Assembly (NCBI RefSeq): GCF_000482865.1
Contig: NZ_AXWW01000025.1
Span: forward strand, 1-64,000
Origin: Actinokineospora inagensis DSM 44258
Lineage (GTDB): Bacteria; Actinomycetota; Actinomycetes; Mycobacteriales; Pseudonocardiaceae
Direction of reading: 5' to 3'
DNA length: 64,000 nucleotides
Part shown: one piece after another, positions 42,610 through 54,244 of the stretch
How the letters are laid out: the number at the start of each line of letters is the position of its first letter
How positions within the stretch are numbered: the first letter of the stretch is position 1
Translations under genes and position numbers: made by a program
The notes under the pieces: model-generated
Databases searched by the model: none
Told to the model about the DNA's origin: nothing
Seen by the model: the letters and a program-made list of their open reading frames with translations, nothing else

Positions 42610-43566
42610 TCAGCCCGCCTGGTCGGCGAAGGTGCGGCGGTAGTCCTTGGGCGCGACGCCGACGATGCGTTGGAAGTGGTGGCGCAGGAGCGCGGCGCTG
42701 CCGAAGCCGCAGCGGCGGGCGACCTCGTCGACCGGGAGCGCGGTCTGCTCCAGCAGCCTGCGGGCGTGCAGGACGCGCTGGGTGGAGAGCCACTTGTGCG
42801 GGGTGGTCCCGGCCTCGGCGACGAAGTGGCGGGCGAAGCTGCGTTCGGACATCCGGGCGCGCTGGGCGAGGGCGGCGACGCTGTGGTCGTCGGCGATGTT
42901 CTCCAGCATCCACGCGAGCACCGGCTGCAGGCTGTCGGCGGAGCACTCGGGGATGGGGAGTTCGACGTACTGGCGTTGGCCGCCGTCGCGCTGCGGGGGG
43001 ACGACCATCCGGCGGGCGATGGCGGTGGCGGCGGCCGAGCCCTGTTCGCGGCGGATGACGTGCAGGCAGGCGTCGATGCCCGAGGCGGTGCCCGCGCTGG
43101 TGACGATGTCGCCGTCGTCGACGAAGAGGACGTCCGGGTTGAGCCGCGCGCGGGGGAAGCGCTCGGCGAACTCGCTCACGTGGCGCCAGTGGGTGGTGCA
43201 CGCGCGGTCGTCGAGCAGGCCCGCGGCGCCGAGGACGAACGCGCCGCTGCACTCGGACAGGATGGTGCTGCCCGCCCGGTTGGCCTCCCGCAGCGCCTCT
43301 AGAACCACCGGCGGGTAGTGCTCACGGATTCTGGTGGCTGGTACGGCTACCAGGTCCGCGCCGATCAACGCGTCAAGACCGTTCGGCGGGATCAACGGCA
43401 CGCCGACGGTGCTGGGCACCGGCACGCCTGCCTGCGCGCCACACACACGGAACTCGATCGGCGGCACGCCGTCCTCGGTCCGGTCGGTGCCGAACACCTC
43501 ACACAGCACGCCGAACTCGAACGGGGCCACGCCGTCGATCAGCACGGCGGCCACGGTCTTCAACAT
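42610..43566 (-). CDS. GlxA-family AraC-type transcription regulator
   Basis: A 318-residue protein: an N-terminal DJ-1/PfpI (class I glutamine amidotransferase-like) domain (VAAVLIDGVAPFEFGVLCEVFG; nucleophile-elbow region LSECSGAFVLGAAGLL with Cys) and a C-terminal AraC helix-turn-helix pair (SVAALAQRARMSERSFARHF, then LPVDEVARRCGFGSAALLRHHF). Such regulators often control catabolic or nitrogen genes in actinobacteria. ATG 43566 is chosen because the DJ-1 fold begins at LKTVAAVLID. No obvious target lies beside it. Confidence 0.9.
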   Translation of the reverse strand: MLKTVAAVLIDGVAPFEFGVLCEVFGTDRTEDGVPPIEFRVCGAQAGVPVPSTVGVPLIPPNGLDALIGADLVAVPATRIREHYPPVVLEALREANRAGSTILSECSGAFVLGAAGLLDDRACTTHWRHVSEFAERFPRARLNPDVLFVDDGDIVTSAGTASGIDACLHVIRREQGSAAATAIARRMVVPPQRDGGQRQYVELPIPECSADSLQPVLAWMLENIADDHSVAALAQRARMSERSFARHFVAEAGTTPHKWLSTQRVLHARRLLEQTALPVDEVARRCGFGSAALLRHHFQRIVGVAPKDYRRTFADQAG

Positions 43567-43653
43567 GCCGAGAAGAGTAGCTGGCAGGATTTTATCGCAC
43601 AAGGTCAGAACTGCCACTGTTGGCAGTAAATCCGCCAACGCAAACTTAGTGCC

Positions 43654-43920
43654 ATGACAACAGTGTTAGTGCTGGTCACCCTGGTCGCAGCGGTGACTTA
43701 CGGCCTCAACCGCAACCACGTCCGCACCCGGGAACCGGCCGGTGGCAGCCACGTCGAAGATCGCGACCGGGCACGGGTGGCCGCCGAGTTGGCCGCCCTC
43801 CAGCAGGCCTACCGCCAGGACGGCAACCAGAGCTCCGCCTGCCAACGCCACTCGGTGATCGAGTCGCCGTTGAGGATGGGCCACAGCCAGGCGAAGTTGG
43901 CCACCACCAGGCCCACGTAG
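43654..43920 (+). CDS. Putative small membrane-anchored protein (uncertain)
   Basis: An 88-residue frame beginning with a hydrophobic helix (TTVLVLVTLVAAVTYGL) and a charged helical segment (REPAGGSHVEDRDRARVAAEL). It is divergent from the GlxA-type gene across 87 bp. The last 37 codons are antisense to the end of the mannosyltransferase gene and look non-coding, so the true product may be shorter or the frame may be spurious. Confidence 0.4.
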   Translation: MTTVLVLVTLVAAVTYGLNRNHVRTREPAGGSHVEDRDRARVAAELAALQQAYRQDGNQSSACQRHSVIESPLRMGHSQAKLATTRPT

Positions 43921-45377
43921 AGCGCGACGGCGAGCAGGCCGGTACGACGGCGTTCCGGCCCGTCGGTCGCCTTCCCCAGCACGTGCCCCAGACCGAGCGT
44001 GATGCCGAGGACCAGGAACGCGGCCATCGGGGTGGCGTAGAAGAAGTACATCTGCCGGTCGAGGTTCAGGAACCACGGCAGGTAGCCCGCCAGGTACGCG
44101 GTGACGACGGCGGCCCAGCGCCAGTCGAACCGGCTGAACATCCGCCAGAGACCCCAGCCGAGCATCGGCAGGGACAACCACCACAGGGCGGGCGTGCCGA
44201 TGAGCATCGTCGCGGAGACGCACTTGGCCTCGCCGCAGGCGGTGGTGCCGCCCTCGTAGTAGTAGAGCATCGGCCGCAGGCTCATCGGCCACACCCAGGG
44301 CTTGGACTCCCACGGGTGCTGCGACTCGGGTCTGGTGACCAGGTGCTCGTGGAAGTCGAGCACCTTCTCGTGCCACTGGAACAGCGACCCGACCGCGCCC
44401 TTGACCACCGACCACGCGTCGGTGCCACCGGTCTCGACCCGGTGCCGGTAGACGCCGGTCTCGCTGGCGAACCACGGCGCGTAGCAGGCCACGTAGACCA
44501 CGATCGGCAGGGCCAGGAACGCCAGCAGCCCGGGGAGGGCGTCCCGCAGCAGTGTCCCCCACCACGGGTGCCGCACGCCGACGGCCCGCCGCGCGGTCAG
44601 GTCGAACACGATCGTGAGCAGGAAGTAGGCGGCCATGAAGTACAGACCTGACCACTTGACCCCACAGGACAGGCCCAACAGCGCCCCACCAGCGAGACGC
44701 CACCAGCGCACCCCGAGCCGGGGGCCGTAAGGGGACTCGGTAGCCCAGCCCGCCTCGACAGCCCGCATCAGCCGTTGGCGCACCAGGTCGCGGTCGAGCA
44801 GCACGCACGCGAACGCGGCGAGCACGAAAAACGCCTGGAAGATGTCGAGCATGCCCATCCGGGACTGGATGTGCGACACACCGTCCGCGATCAGCAGGAT
44901 GCCCGCGATCCCGCCGAGCAGCGTGGACCGGGTCAACCTGCGCGCGATCCGCACCACCATGACGACCATGAGCGCGCCGCACAGCGCCGCGGTGAACCGC
45001 CACCCCCAGCCGTTGTAGCCGAACAGGGCCTCGCCGATGGCGATCATGACCTTGCCCAGCGGCGGGTGCACGGTCAGTTCGTACCCCGGGTTGTCCTCGA
45101 ACCAGCCGTTGCGCAGCATCTGCCACGCCTGCGGCACGTAGTGCTTCTCGTCGAAGACCGGGGTCCCCTTGTCGGTGGGGAACCCCAGGTTCTGGAACCG
45201 GACGATCGCGGCCAGGACGCCGACGAACGCGGTCACCAGCCAGCCGCGCAGGCGGTCGGTCGGCAGCGGGGTGCCCACCAGCCGCGCGCGGGTGGCCTCG
45301 ATCGGGTCCGCGTCCGGCGTCACCTGGTCGGGTGACAGGGTGCGGCTGGCCTCGTCTTGGGCTAGCAGGGCGCTCAC
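43809..45377 (-). CDS. pmt: Polyprenol-phosphate-mannose protein mannosyltransferase (GT39)
   Basis: A 522-residue membrane enzyme with ~10-11 helices that O-mannosylates secreted proteins in actinobacteria using polyprenyl-phosphate mannose. The catalytic loop motif FDEKHYVPQAW (the Asp-Glu pair of GT39) is at about residue 78. Family features VHPPLGKVMIAIGEALFGYNGWGWRF and a C-terminal WLWPILNGDSITEW are present. GTG 45377 is the start. Equivalent to Rv1002c in position next to rsmI; here an XRE regulator and a PH-like gene are inserted between them. Confidence 0.94.
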   Translation of the reverse strand: MSALLAQDEASRTLSPDQVTPDADPIEATRARLVGTPLPTDRLRGWLVTAFVGVLAAIVRFQNLGFPTDKGTPVFDEKHYVPQAWQMLRNGWFEDNPGYELTVHPPLGKVMIAIGEALFGYNGWGWRFTAALCGALMVVMVVRIARRLTRSTLLGGIAGILLIADGVSHIQSRMGMLDIFQAFFVLAAFACVLLDRDLVRQRLMRAVEAGWATESPYGPRLGVRWWRLAGGALLGLSCGVKWSGLYFMAAYFLLTIVFDLTARRAVGVRHPWWGTLLRDALPGLLAFLALPIVVYVACYAPWFASETGVYRHRVETGGTDAWSVVKGAVGSLFQWHEKVLDFHEHLVTRPESQHPWESKPWVWPMSLRPMLYYYEGGTTACGEAKCVSATMLIGTPALWWLSLPMLGWGLWRMFSRFDWRWAAVVTAYLAGYLPWFLNLDRQMYFFYATPMAAFLVLGITLGLGHVLGKATDGPERRRTGLLAVALYVGLVVANFAWLWPILNGDSITEWRWQAELWLPSWR

Positions 45378-45565
45378 GGGGGGAGATCGTAGGCGGACCG
45401 GTGTGGTATCCGCGTCGGAAGTTCCTCGATCGGGCCGGGTCGCAGTCCGGCCGCCGCCGTGGGATCAACTGATCGTGTAGTTGTTTGCCCAGTTCAGGCA
45501 CGGTACAAGAGGATCATCAGCCGCGCTCGACGGGACCGCGGGTCAACACACGGGCGGGGTGCACG

Positions 45566-46429
45566 GTGCCTCCTGGACGGCCGACCATCAGGTCGCGGCA
45601 GGTCGCTGGCGAGCTGCGCAGGCTGCGCAAGCAGGCCGGGCTGACCACGGGCGAGGTCGGCGCCCGGCTCGGCCTGTCCCAGGCCAAGGTCAGCCGGGTG
45701 GAGACCGGCAGCAGCGGGCTGCGGCTGCGCGACGTGCAGGCCATGCTGGGCCTCTACCGGGTGCCCGAGCCGCGCCAAGAGGAGATCCTGGACCTGGTCC
45801 GCCGGGCCGCTGAGCCGGGCTGGGTGCAGGTGCACGGCCGCGGCCTGCCCGAGCAGTGGCAGACCCTGATCGACTGGGAGTCCAAGGCGCTGGCCCTGCG
45901 CGCCCACCACGGCGGCCTGGTGCCGGGCCTGCTGCAGACCGCCGACTACGCGCGCGCCGCGATCCGGGACACCGCCGCCGTCCGGCCCAGCGACGTCGAA
46001 CTGGACGGCAAGGTCGCCGCCCGGCTGGCCCGGCAGGGCATCCTCAGCCGGGAGCGACCGCCGTCACTGCACGCCCTGATCGGCGAGGCCGCGCTGCGCA
46101 TCCCGGTCGGCGGCCAGGCCGTGGCGTCCGCGCAACTGCGGCACCTCGCGGAGCTGAACCGCAAACCGCACGTGGTGGTCCGTGTCGTGCCGATGGCGGC
46201 GGGAGCCCACCCCGGGCTGGAGGGGTCGTTCCTGTTGATGGACTTCGCCGAGGACCGGTCCCTGGTTTACACCGAGCACCGCTCCCGCACCCTGTTCCTC
46301 GACGACGACAGCGCCGTCCAAACCCACCGCCACGCCTGGGACCGCATCGCGGCGGCCGCGCTGCCCGCACCGGAATCCGCCGACCTGATCACCGAGTTGG
46401 CCGTCTCCGCTTCCCGAGATCCGGCGTGA
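45566..46429 (+). CDS. XRE-family regulator with DUF5753 domain
   Basis: A 287-residue regulator. The N-terminal helix-turn-helix reads LRRLRKQAGLTTGEVGARLGLSQAKVSRVETG; the DUF5753 domain follows (GLVPGLLQTADYARA, then LEGSFLLMDFAEDRSLVYTEHRS). This family is abundant in filamentous actinobacteria, often paired with a small DUF397 protein, which is absent here. GTG 45566 is preferred to the upstream ATG because the family begins near PPGRPTIRSRQ. Confidence 0.9.
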   Translation: MPPGRPTIRSRQVAGELRRLRKQAGLTTGEVGARLGLSQAKVSRVETGSSGLRLRDVQAMLGLYRVPEPRQEEILDLVRRAAEPGWVQVHGRGLPEQWQTLIDWESKALALRAHHGGLVPGLLQTADYARAAIRDTAAVRPSDVELDGKVAARLARQGILSRERPPSLHALIGEAALRIPVGGQAVASAQLRHLAELNRKPHVVVRVVPMAAGAHPGLEGSFLLMDFAEDRSLVYTEHRSRTLFLDDDSAVQTHRHAWDRIAAAALPAPESADLITELAVSASRDPA

Positions 46430-46451
46430 CCTGGGCGAGTACCCTTCGACC

Positions 46452-46862
46452 GTGACCACCTACCGCCCGCGCTGGAGCATCGTGCTGGGGCTCGGTGCGG
46501 TTCTGGCCCTGGTAACCACGGCGGTCTTGCTGGTCCTGCCGCGCCCGGATCCCATCGCCATCGGGTTCACCGGGGTGATGTGGCTGGTGATCGGTGCGGT
46601 CAACGCTCGCCGCCAGTGGTTGGCGGTCACCGAGGACGGCTGCGAGTACGTGGCCAACGGATTCCGCCTGACCTACCACTGGGTGGACTTCCAGGAGTAC
46701 CGACGGGGCCGACTGCGGTTCCGCGCGGGCGAGGTCGACCACAACGGCGACTTCTTCTCCCGCTGGGCAGCGCGGCGTCTGCGGTACCGGGTGCCGGTCT
46801 GGATGTTCCCGGTCGACTGGCGCGCGCTGCCGGTCAGGTCTGTTGTCGAAGGAGTTGTGTGA
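46452..46862 (+). CDS. PH domain-like membrane protein
   Basis: A 136-residue protein with two membrane helices (about 8-30 and 36-52) followed by a bacterial PH-like beta domain (WLAVTEDGCEYVANGFRLTYHWVDFQEY). Function unknown. It overlaps rsmI by 4 nt, so the two are translated together. Confidence 0.78.
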   Translation: MTTYRPRWSIVLGLGAVLALVTTAVLLVLPRPDPIAIGFTGVMWLVIGAVNARRQWLAVTEDGCEYVANGFRLTYHWVDFQEYRRGRLRFRAGEVDHNGDFFSRWAARRLRYRVPVWMFPVDWRALPVRSVVEGVV

Positions 46863-47686
46863 GCGGTCGGTTGGTGTTGGCGGCGACCCCGCTCGGTGAG
46901 GTTGGGGACGCCTCGGCGCGGTTGGTGGAGGCGTTGGGGTCGGCGGATGTGATCGCGGCTGAGGACACACGGCGAGCGCGGTCGCTCGCTGTGGCGCTCG
47001 GTGTCACTCCGGTCGGTCGGGTCGTGAGCTTCTACGACGCTGTTGAGACCGCTCGGGCGCCCGCGCTCGTTGACGCTATCCGCACCGGTCAAACCGTTCT
47101 GCTCATTACCGACGCCGGCATGCCCAGCGTGTCCGACCCCGGTTACCGCCTGGTCGCCGCGTGCGTCGAGGCCGACCTGCCCGTGACGTGCCTACCGGGA
47201 CCGTCAGCGGTGACGACGGCGTTGGCGTTGTCCGGGCTGCCGTGTGACCGGTTCTGCTTCGAGGGTTTCGCGCCGCGGAAGCAGGGGGAGCGGCGCAAGT
47301 GGCTGCAGGTCTTGGCCGACGAGCCGAGGACGGCGGTGCTGTTCGAGGCGCCGCACCGGATCGACGCGTTGCTCGCGGACGCGGTCGACGTGCTCGGCGG
47401 CGAGCGGCGGGCCGCGGTGTGCCGGGAGCTGACCAAGTCGTACGAGGAGGTCAAGCGCGGCACCCTGGCCGAACTGGCCGAATGGGCCAAGGACGGGGTG
47501 CGCGGGGAGATCACCGTCGTGCTGGCGGGCGCCGAGCCGCGCACACTGGACCTGGACACCCTGGTCGGTCGGGTCAGGGCGCTGGCGGCGGAGGGCACCC
47601 GGCTCAAGGACGCCGCCGCCGAGGTCGCGGCCGCGACGGGGATGAGCAAGAAGGCCCTGTACGACGCGGCCGTCAGTCGGGCATGA
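46859..47686 (+). CDS. rsmI: 16S rRNA (cytidine-1402-2'-O)-methyltransferase
   Basis: A 275-residue SAM-dependent methyltransferase of the tetrapyrrole-methylase fold that modifies C1402 in the 16S decoding centre. Family motifs: VLAATPLGEVGDASARLVEAL, AEDTRRARSL, LITDAGMPSVSDPGYRLV and VCRELTKSYEEVKRGTLAEL. The GTG start overlaps the previous stop. The C-terminal KDAAAEVAAATGMSKKALYDAA helix-turn-helix-like tail is typical of actinobacterial RsmI. Confidence 0.95.
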   Translation: MSGRLVLAATPLGEVGDASARLVEALGSADVIAAEDTRRARSLAVALGVTPVGRVVSFYDAVETARAPALVDAIRTGQTVLLITDAGMPSVSDPGYRLVAACVEADLPVTCLPGPSAVTTALALSGLPCDRFCFEGFAPRKQGERRKWLQVLADEPRTAVLFEAPHRIDALLADAVDVLGGERRAAVCRELTKSYEEVKRGTLAELAEWAKDGVRGEITVVLAGAEPRTLDLDTLVGRVRALAAEGTRLKDAAAEVAAATGMSKKALYDAAVSRA

Positions 47687-47699
47687 GAGTGAGTCGAGC

Positions 47700-48680
47700 A
47701 TGGCAGCGGAGTTGGTCGAGCGGATAACCGGGCACGGCTCGGTCAACGACACGGCGGCGCGGTTCGGCGTGCACGCCACGGACCTCGGTGTCATGTGGGA
47801 CGGGGGCGGCGGCCGCACGTTCGTGGCTTTCGGCGACACCTATGGCCACGGTTGGTGCGGTGACGGCGCCGGTCCGTCCGAGGGCAGCGACTGGCGGTGC
47901 AACTTCCTCGCCGTATCCACCGACGAGGACTTGGACAACGGCCTCAAGTTCGACTACGTCATCGCCGGACCCAACGGCCACGCCCGTCAAATCCTCGACC
48001 GCGACTCTTACGGCACCGAGGAAACCGTCATCCCGTGCTCGGGGGTCGCGATAGGGGATACGCACTACCTGCACTACATGTCAGTGCACGCGTGGGGCAG
48101 CCGAGGCCGGTGGGCCACCAATTACGGCGGTATCGCTGTCTCCACCGATGACGGCGAAACCTGGGACAAGCCCGTAGGCGCCAGATGGCCCAACAGAGCC
48201 GAACGTGACCACCCGTTCCAAATGGGCGCCTTCGCCCTCGCCGACGACTACCTCTACCTCTTAGGCACACAAAACGGTCGATGGAACGGCGCCAGCCTCG
48301 CCCGAGTGCCCAAGAACGACGTACTAAACCTCCGCTCTTACGACTACTGGAACGGCGCCGGTTGGTACCCACGCGAGGAGTTGCGCGCGACCCCGGTGCT
48401 GCTCGGCAACGTCGCCGAGCTGTCCGTCATCTACTCTGTCCACTTCGGACAATGGCTGGCCGTACACCTCGACGAGGCCCTTGCCGCCCTGGTCCTGCGC
48501 CGCGCGGACGAGCTGACCGGACCGTGGAGCGAACCCGAGGTGCTGGCCACCGGCCGTGACTACCCCGGCCTCTACGGCGGCTTCCTCCACCCGGCGTCCG
48601 CACACGGCCCGGTCATCCACTTCACGATGTCGCAGTGGTCCCCCTACAACGTCTACCTGATGCGGGCAGACCTGTCTTAA
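47700..48680 (+). CDS. DUF4185 protein (GH183-like five-bladed propeller)
   Basis: A 326-residue protein: THATDLGVMWDG-type opening, FVAFGDTYGHGWCG, and a repeated TNYGGIAVSTDDGETWDK propeller blade are DUF4185 hallmarks. Some DUF4185 members were recently shown to be endo-D-arabinanases (GH183) acting on mycobacterial-type arabinan. No signal peptide is visible from ATG 47700, so export is unclear. It contains a TTA codon at 48261. Codon usage is less GC-biased than in rsmI, which precedes it by 13 bp. Confidence 0.82.
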   Translation: MAAELVERITGHGSVNDTAARFGVHATDLGVMWDGGGGRTFVAFGDTYGHGWCGDGAGPSEGSDWRCNFLAVSTDEDLDNGLKFDYVIAGPNGHARQILDRDSYGTEETVIPCSGVAIGDTHYLHYMSVHAWGSRGRWATNYGGIAVSTDDGETWDKPVGARWPNRAERDHPFQMGAFALADDYLYLLGTQNGRWNGASLARVPKNDVLNLRSYDYWNGAGWYPREELRATPVLLGNVAELSVIYSVHFGQWLAVHLDEALAALVLRRADELTGPWSEPEVLATGRDYPGLYGGFLHPASAHGPVIHFTMSQWSPYNVYLMRADLS

Positions 48681-48705
48681 GCCTCCGGACGACGGCCATG
48701 ATGGC

Positions 48706-48719
48706 TGCAAGCGTTTGCG
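48706..48719. promoter_or_regulatory. LacI-type operator-like palindrome
   Basis: TGCAAGCGTTTGCG is close to the LacI-family consensus TGCAANCGNTTGCA with a central CG. It lies 26 bp after the DUF4185 stop and 103 bp before metG. No LacI regulator gene is in the window. Confidence 0.35.
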
Positions 48720-48821
48720 CGGGTGGTCGCGGCACTGTTCACCAGCAACTGTCGGCCACCGCTCTGCGCCGCGTGTAACCCGATGGCCCAGCTCGGGCCG
48801 GGCTCCGTACGCTAGTGGCCC

Positions 48822-50611
48822 ATGAGCGCCAACGTGTTGACCGCGGTGGCCTGGCCTTACGCCAACGGCCCCCGCCATATCGGTCATGTGTCCGGATTCG
48901 GTGTCCCCTCGGACGTCTTCTCCCGCTACATGCGCATGTCCGGCCACCGAGTGCTCATGGTCAGCGGCACCGACGAGCACGGCACGCCGATCCTCGTCCA
49001 GGCCGACAAGGAAGGACTGACCGCCCGCCAGCTCGTCGACAAGTACAACCGGGTGATCGCCGAGGACCTGCACGGGCTCGGCCTGTCCTACGACCTGTTC
49101 ACCCGCACCACGACCGGCAACCACTACCAGGTCGTGCAGGACCTGTTCCTCGCGCTCTGGCGCAACGGCTACGTGCAGTCGCAGACCCAGTTGGGCGCCA
49201 TCAGCCCGTCCACCGGCCGCACCCTGCCCGACCGCTACATCGAGGGCACCTGCCCGATCTGCGGCTACGACGGCGCCCGCGGCGACCAGTGCGACAACTG
49301 CGGCAACCAGCTCGACCCGGTCGACCTGAAGAACCCGCGGTCGCGGATCAACGGCGAGACGCCGAAGTTCGTCGAGACCGAGCACCTGTTCGTCGACCTG
49401 CCGCAGTTCACCGAGACGCTGGGCCGGTGGCTGTCCACCCGCTCGGAGTGGCGGCCGAACGTGCTCAAGTTCAGCCAGAACCTGATCGACGACATGCGGC
49501 CGCGGCCGATCACCCGCGACCTGGACTGGGGCATCCCGATCCCGCTGGACGGCTGGCGCGACCTGCCGATGAAGCGGTTCTACGTGTGGTTCGACGCGGT
49601 CATCGGCTACCTGTCGGCCAGCGTCGAGTGGGCCCGCCGCTCCGGCGACCCGGACGCGTGGCAGCAGTTCTGGACCGACCCGTCCGCCCAGGGCTACTAC
49701 TTCATGGGCAAGGACAACATCGTCTTCCACTCGCTGATCTGGCCCGCGCTGCTGCTCGGCCAGAACGGGGCGGGCGACAAGGGCGGCACCCCCGGCCGGT
49801 TCGGCGCGCTGAACCTGCCCACCGAGGTCGTCTCCAGCGAGTTCCTCACCATGAGCGGCTCGAAGTTCTCCACCTCGCGCGGCACCGTCATCTACGTGGG
49901 TGACTTCCTGCGCGAGTTCGGCCCGGACGCGCTGCGGTACTTCATCTCGGTCGCGGGCCCGGAGAACCAGGACACGGACTTCACCTGGGACGAGTTCGTC
50001 CGGCGGACCAACTTCGAGTTGGCGAACGAGTGGGGCAACCTGGTCAACCGGTCCATCTCGATGGCGCACAAGAACGTCGGCGCCGTGCCGAAGCCGACCA
50101 GCCCGACCGCGGCGGACGCGGAGCTCAAGGCGCTGGCCAAGGCCGCTTTCGACACGGTGGGCGACAACCTGCGCCGGTCCCGGTTCAAGGCGGCGGCCAC
50201 CGAGGCGATGCGGGTGGTCGGCGCGGCGAACAAGTACCTGTCCGACGAGGAGCCCTGGAAGCGCAAGGACGACCCGGACCGCCGCGACACCATCCTGCAC
50301 ACCGCGCTGCAGGTCGTGTCCGACGCGAACACGCTGCTCACCCCGTTCCTGCCGCACTCGGCGCAGAAGGTGCACGAGGCGCTCGGCGGTACCGGCGTGT
50401 GGGCGGCCCAGCCGGAGGTCCGCGAGGTCGACGACCTGGACGACCCGTCGATCCGGTACCCGGTGCTGACCGGTGACTACGCGGGCGAGCAGGCCGCGTG
50501 GAAGTCGGTCGACATCGAGGTCGGCAGGCCGCTGGACAAGCCGGTGCCGCTGTTCGCCAAGCTCGACCCCGAGCTCGGCGAGACCGGTCCCGAGTGGGCG
50601 CCGATCCAGAA

Positions 50612-50615
<4 letters not shown>
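48822..50615 (+). CDS. metG: Methionine-tRNA ligase
   Basis: A 597-residue class I synthetase charging tRNA-Met. HIGH-type motif GPRHIGH is at residues ~16-22. The zinc knuckle has two CxxC pairs (CPICGYDG and CDNCG), placing it with the MetG type carrying the zinc insert. The KMSKS-type motif reads [10 protein letters not shown]. The anticodon-binding domain fills the C-terminal third; the extra dimerisation EMAP domain is absent. Its stop overlaps tatD. Confidence 0.96.
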
Positions 50616-53324
<2,709 letters not shown>

Positions 53325-53348
53325 CCCCCCACTTTTCTTCTTTCCACT

Positions 53349-53379
53349 GGCGGTCCCCATCCCTTGGGGACCGCCTTTT
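53349..53379 (+). terminator. 10-bp hairpin with T tract after rpfB
   Basis: GGCGGTCCCC (53349-53358) and GGGGACCGCC (53366-53375) pair perfectly around ATCCCTT and are followed by TTTT, a textbook intrinsic terminator. ksgA therefore likely has its own promoter, unlike the joined rpfB-ksgA of mycobacteria. Confidence 0.88.
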
Positions 53380-53546
53380 CTGTTGAACCCCATCGCGCAG
53401 CGACTTTTCAGATACCAACAGTCAAGTTGACAAAAACCTAGAAATATCCCACCTCACCCAGCAGTAGCTCAGGCAACACCAGCCCGCCAACCCCGCGCCG
53501 CCCCCCAACAAACCACCGCACCACAACCCACCACGACCAACCAACA

Positions 53547-53724
53547 CCGCGCGCCTCGAAACACCCCACCCCACATCGACAAAGCCCGCCAGCCCGCCCC
53601 GCGCGCCTCAAATCCCGTCCTACATCGACAAAGCCCGCCAGCCTGCCCGCGCGCCTCAAATCCCGTCCTACATCGACGACGGCCGCCAACCCACCCCGCG
53701 CGCCTCGAAACCCGCCGATACCAA
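53547..53724 (+). repeat. ~50-bp tandem units (4) leading into palindromic element, locus 3
   Basis: CCGCGCGCCTC recurs at 53547, 53599, 53647 and 53696 (periods 52, 48, 49). The middle units share ...AAATCCCGTCCTACATCGAC followed by an AAAGCCCGCCAGCC segment. The last unit leads through CGCCGATACCAACT into the palindromic element, exactly as at locus 2. The 53400-53546 stretch before it shows nothing recognisable. Confidence 0.78.
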
Positions 53725-53726
53725 CT

Positions 53727-53875
53727 GCCCGCTGGGGTGGAGTTGTTTTGTTTGGGGGAGGCGGTGGCCTAAGCCGGCTGGCGGGTAAGGCCACGCTTTC
53801 CAGTGGCCCCGCCTTTTAGCCTTACCCAGGCCACCGCACAGGGGCCCCAAACAAAACAACTTCACCCCAGCGGGC
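53727..53875 (+). repeat. 149-bp palindromic element, locus 3
   Basis: Outer arms 53727-53757 and 53845-53875, inner stem GCGGTGGCCT/AGGCCACCGC and the central hairpin are the same as at locus 2; the two copies differ only at a few unpaired bases. The trailing hairpin GTCGCCGAAGGCGAC is at 53909-53923. It lies between rpfB and ksgA on the + strand. Confidence 0.87.
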
Positions 53876-54029
53876 ACAGCCCGCGAAAATCTGGCGCGAT
53901 CCAGCGGCGTCGCCGAAGGCGACAAGCAGTCACCCGGCACCCCAAAAATGCACCCCCCGAATCCAGCCTACGAGAGATCCCCCCACCAACACCCCCGCAC
54001 AACCCGCCCCTGTGCACACCCACCCCCCT

Positions 54030-54183
54030 TGTGGAACACCCATCCACACCCCCTTGTAGAACACACACCCCCTGTGGATCACCCACCCACATCCCTGTGG
54101 AACCTCCATCCACAAACACCGATCCACAACCCCCACCCCACTCGCGTATGGCACACCACTCACATGTGGAACACCCATCCACA
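54030..54183 (+). repeat. ~23-bp degenerate tandem array with TGTGGA-N7-TCCACA dyads
   Basis: Full dyads start at 54030, 54096 and 54165; a CCCACA variant starts at 54073, and weaker versions are at 54055 and about 54147. The copies at 54030 and 54165 share TGTGGAACACCCATCCACAC. Spacing is near multiples of 23 bp. The array ends about 60 bp before ksgA. It resembles an iteron-like binding array; TCCACA is also the core of DnaA boxes. Confidence 0.65.
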
Positions 54184-54244
54184 CCCGAGTCCCAGCCCAC
54201 TCCCGCCAAGAACCCCCTCCCCCCAATCCCGTACCCTCCCCCCA

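Noticed and set aside
53547-53724. Tandem units as a CRISPR array
   Set aside because: The intervening sequences are themselves conserved between units, periods vary, and no cas genes are present.
54030-54183. Chromosomal replication origin
   Set aside because: Half-sites are only partial DnaA boxes, and dnaA, dnaN or other origin-linked genes are absent from the window.
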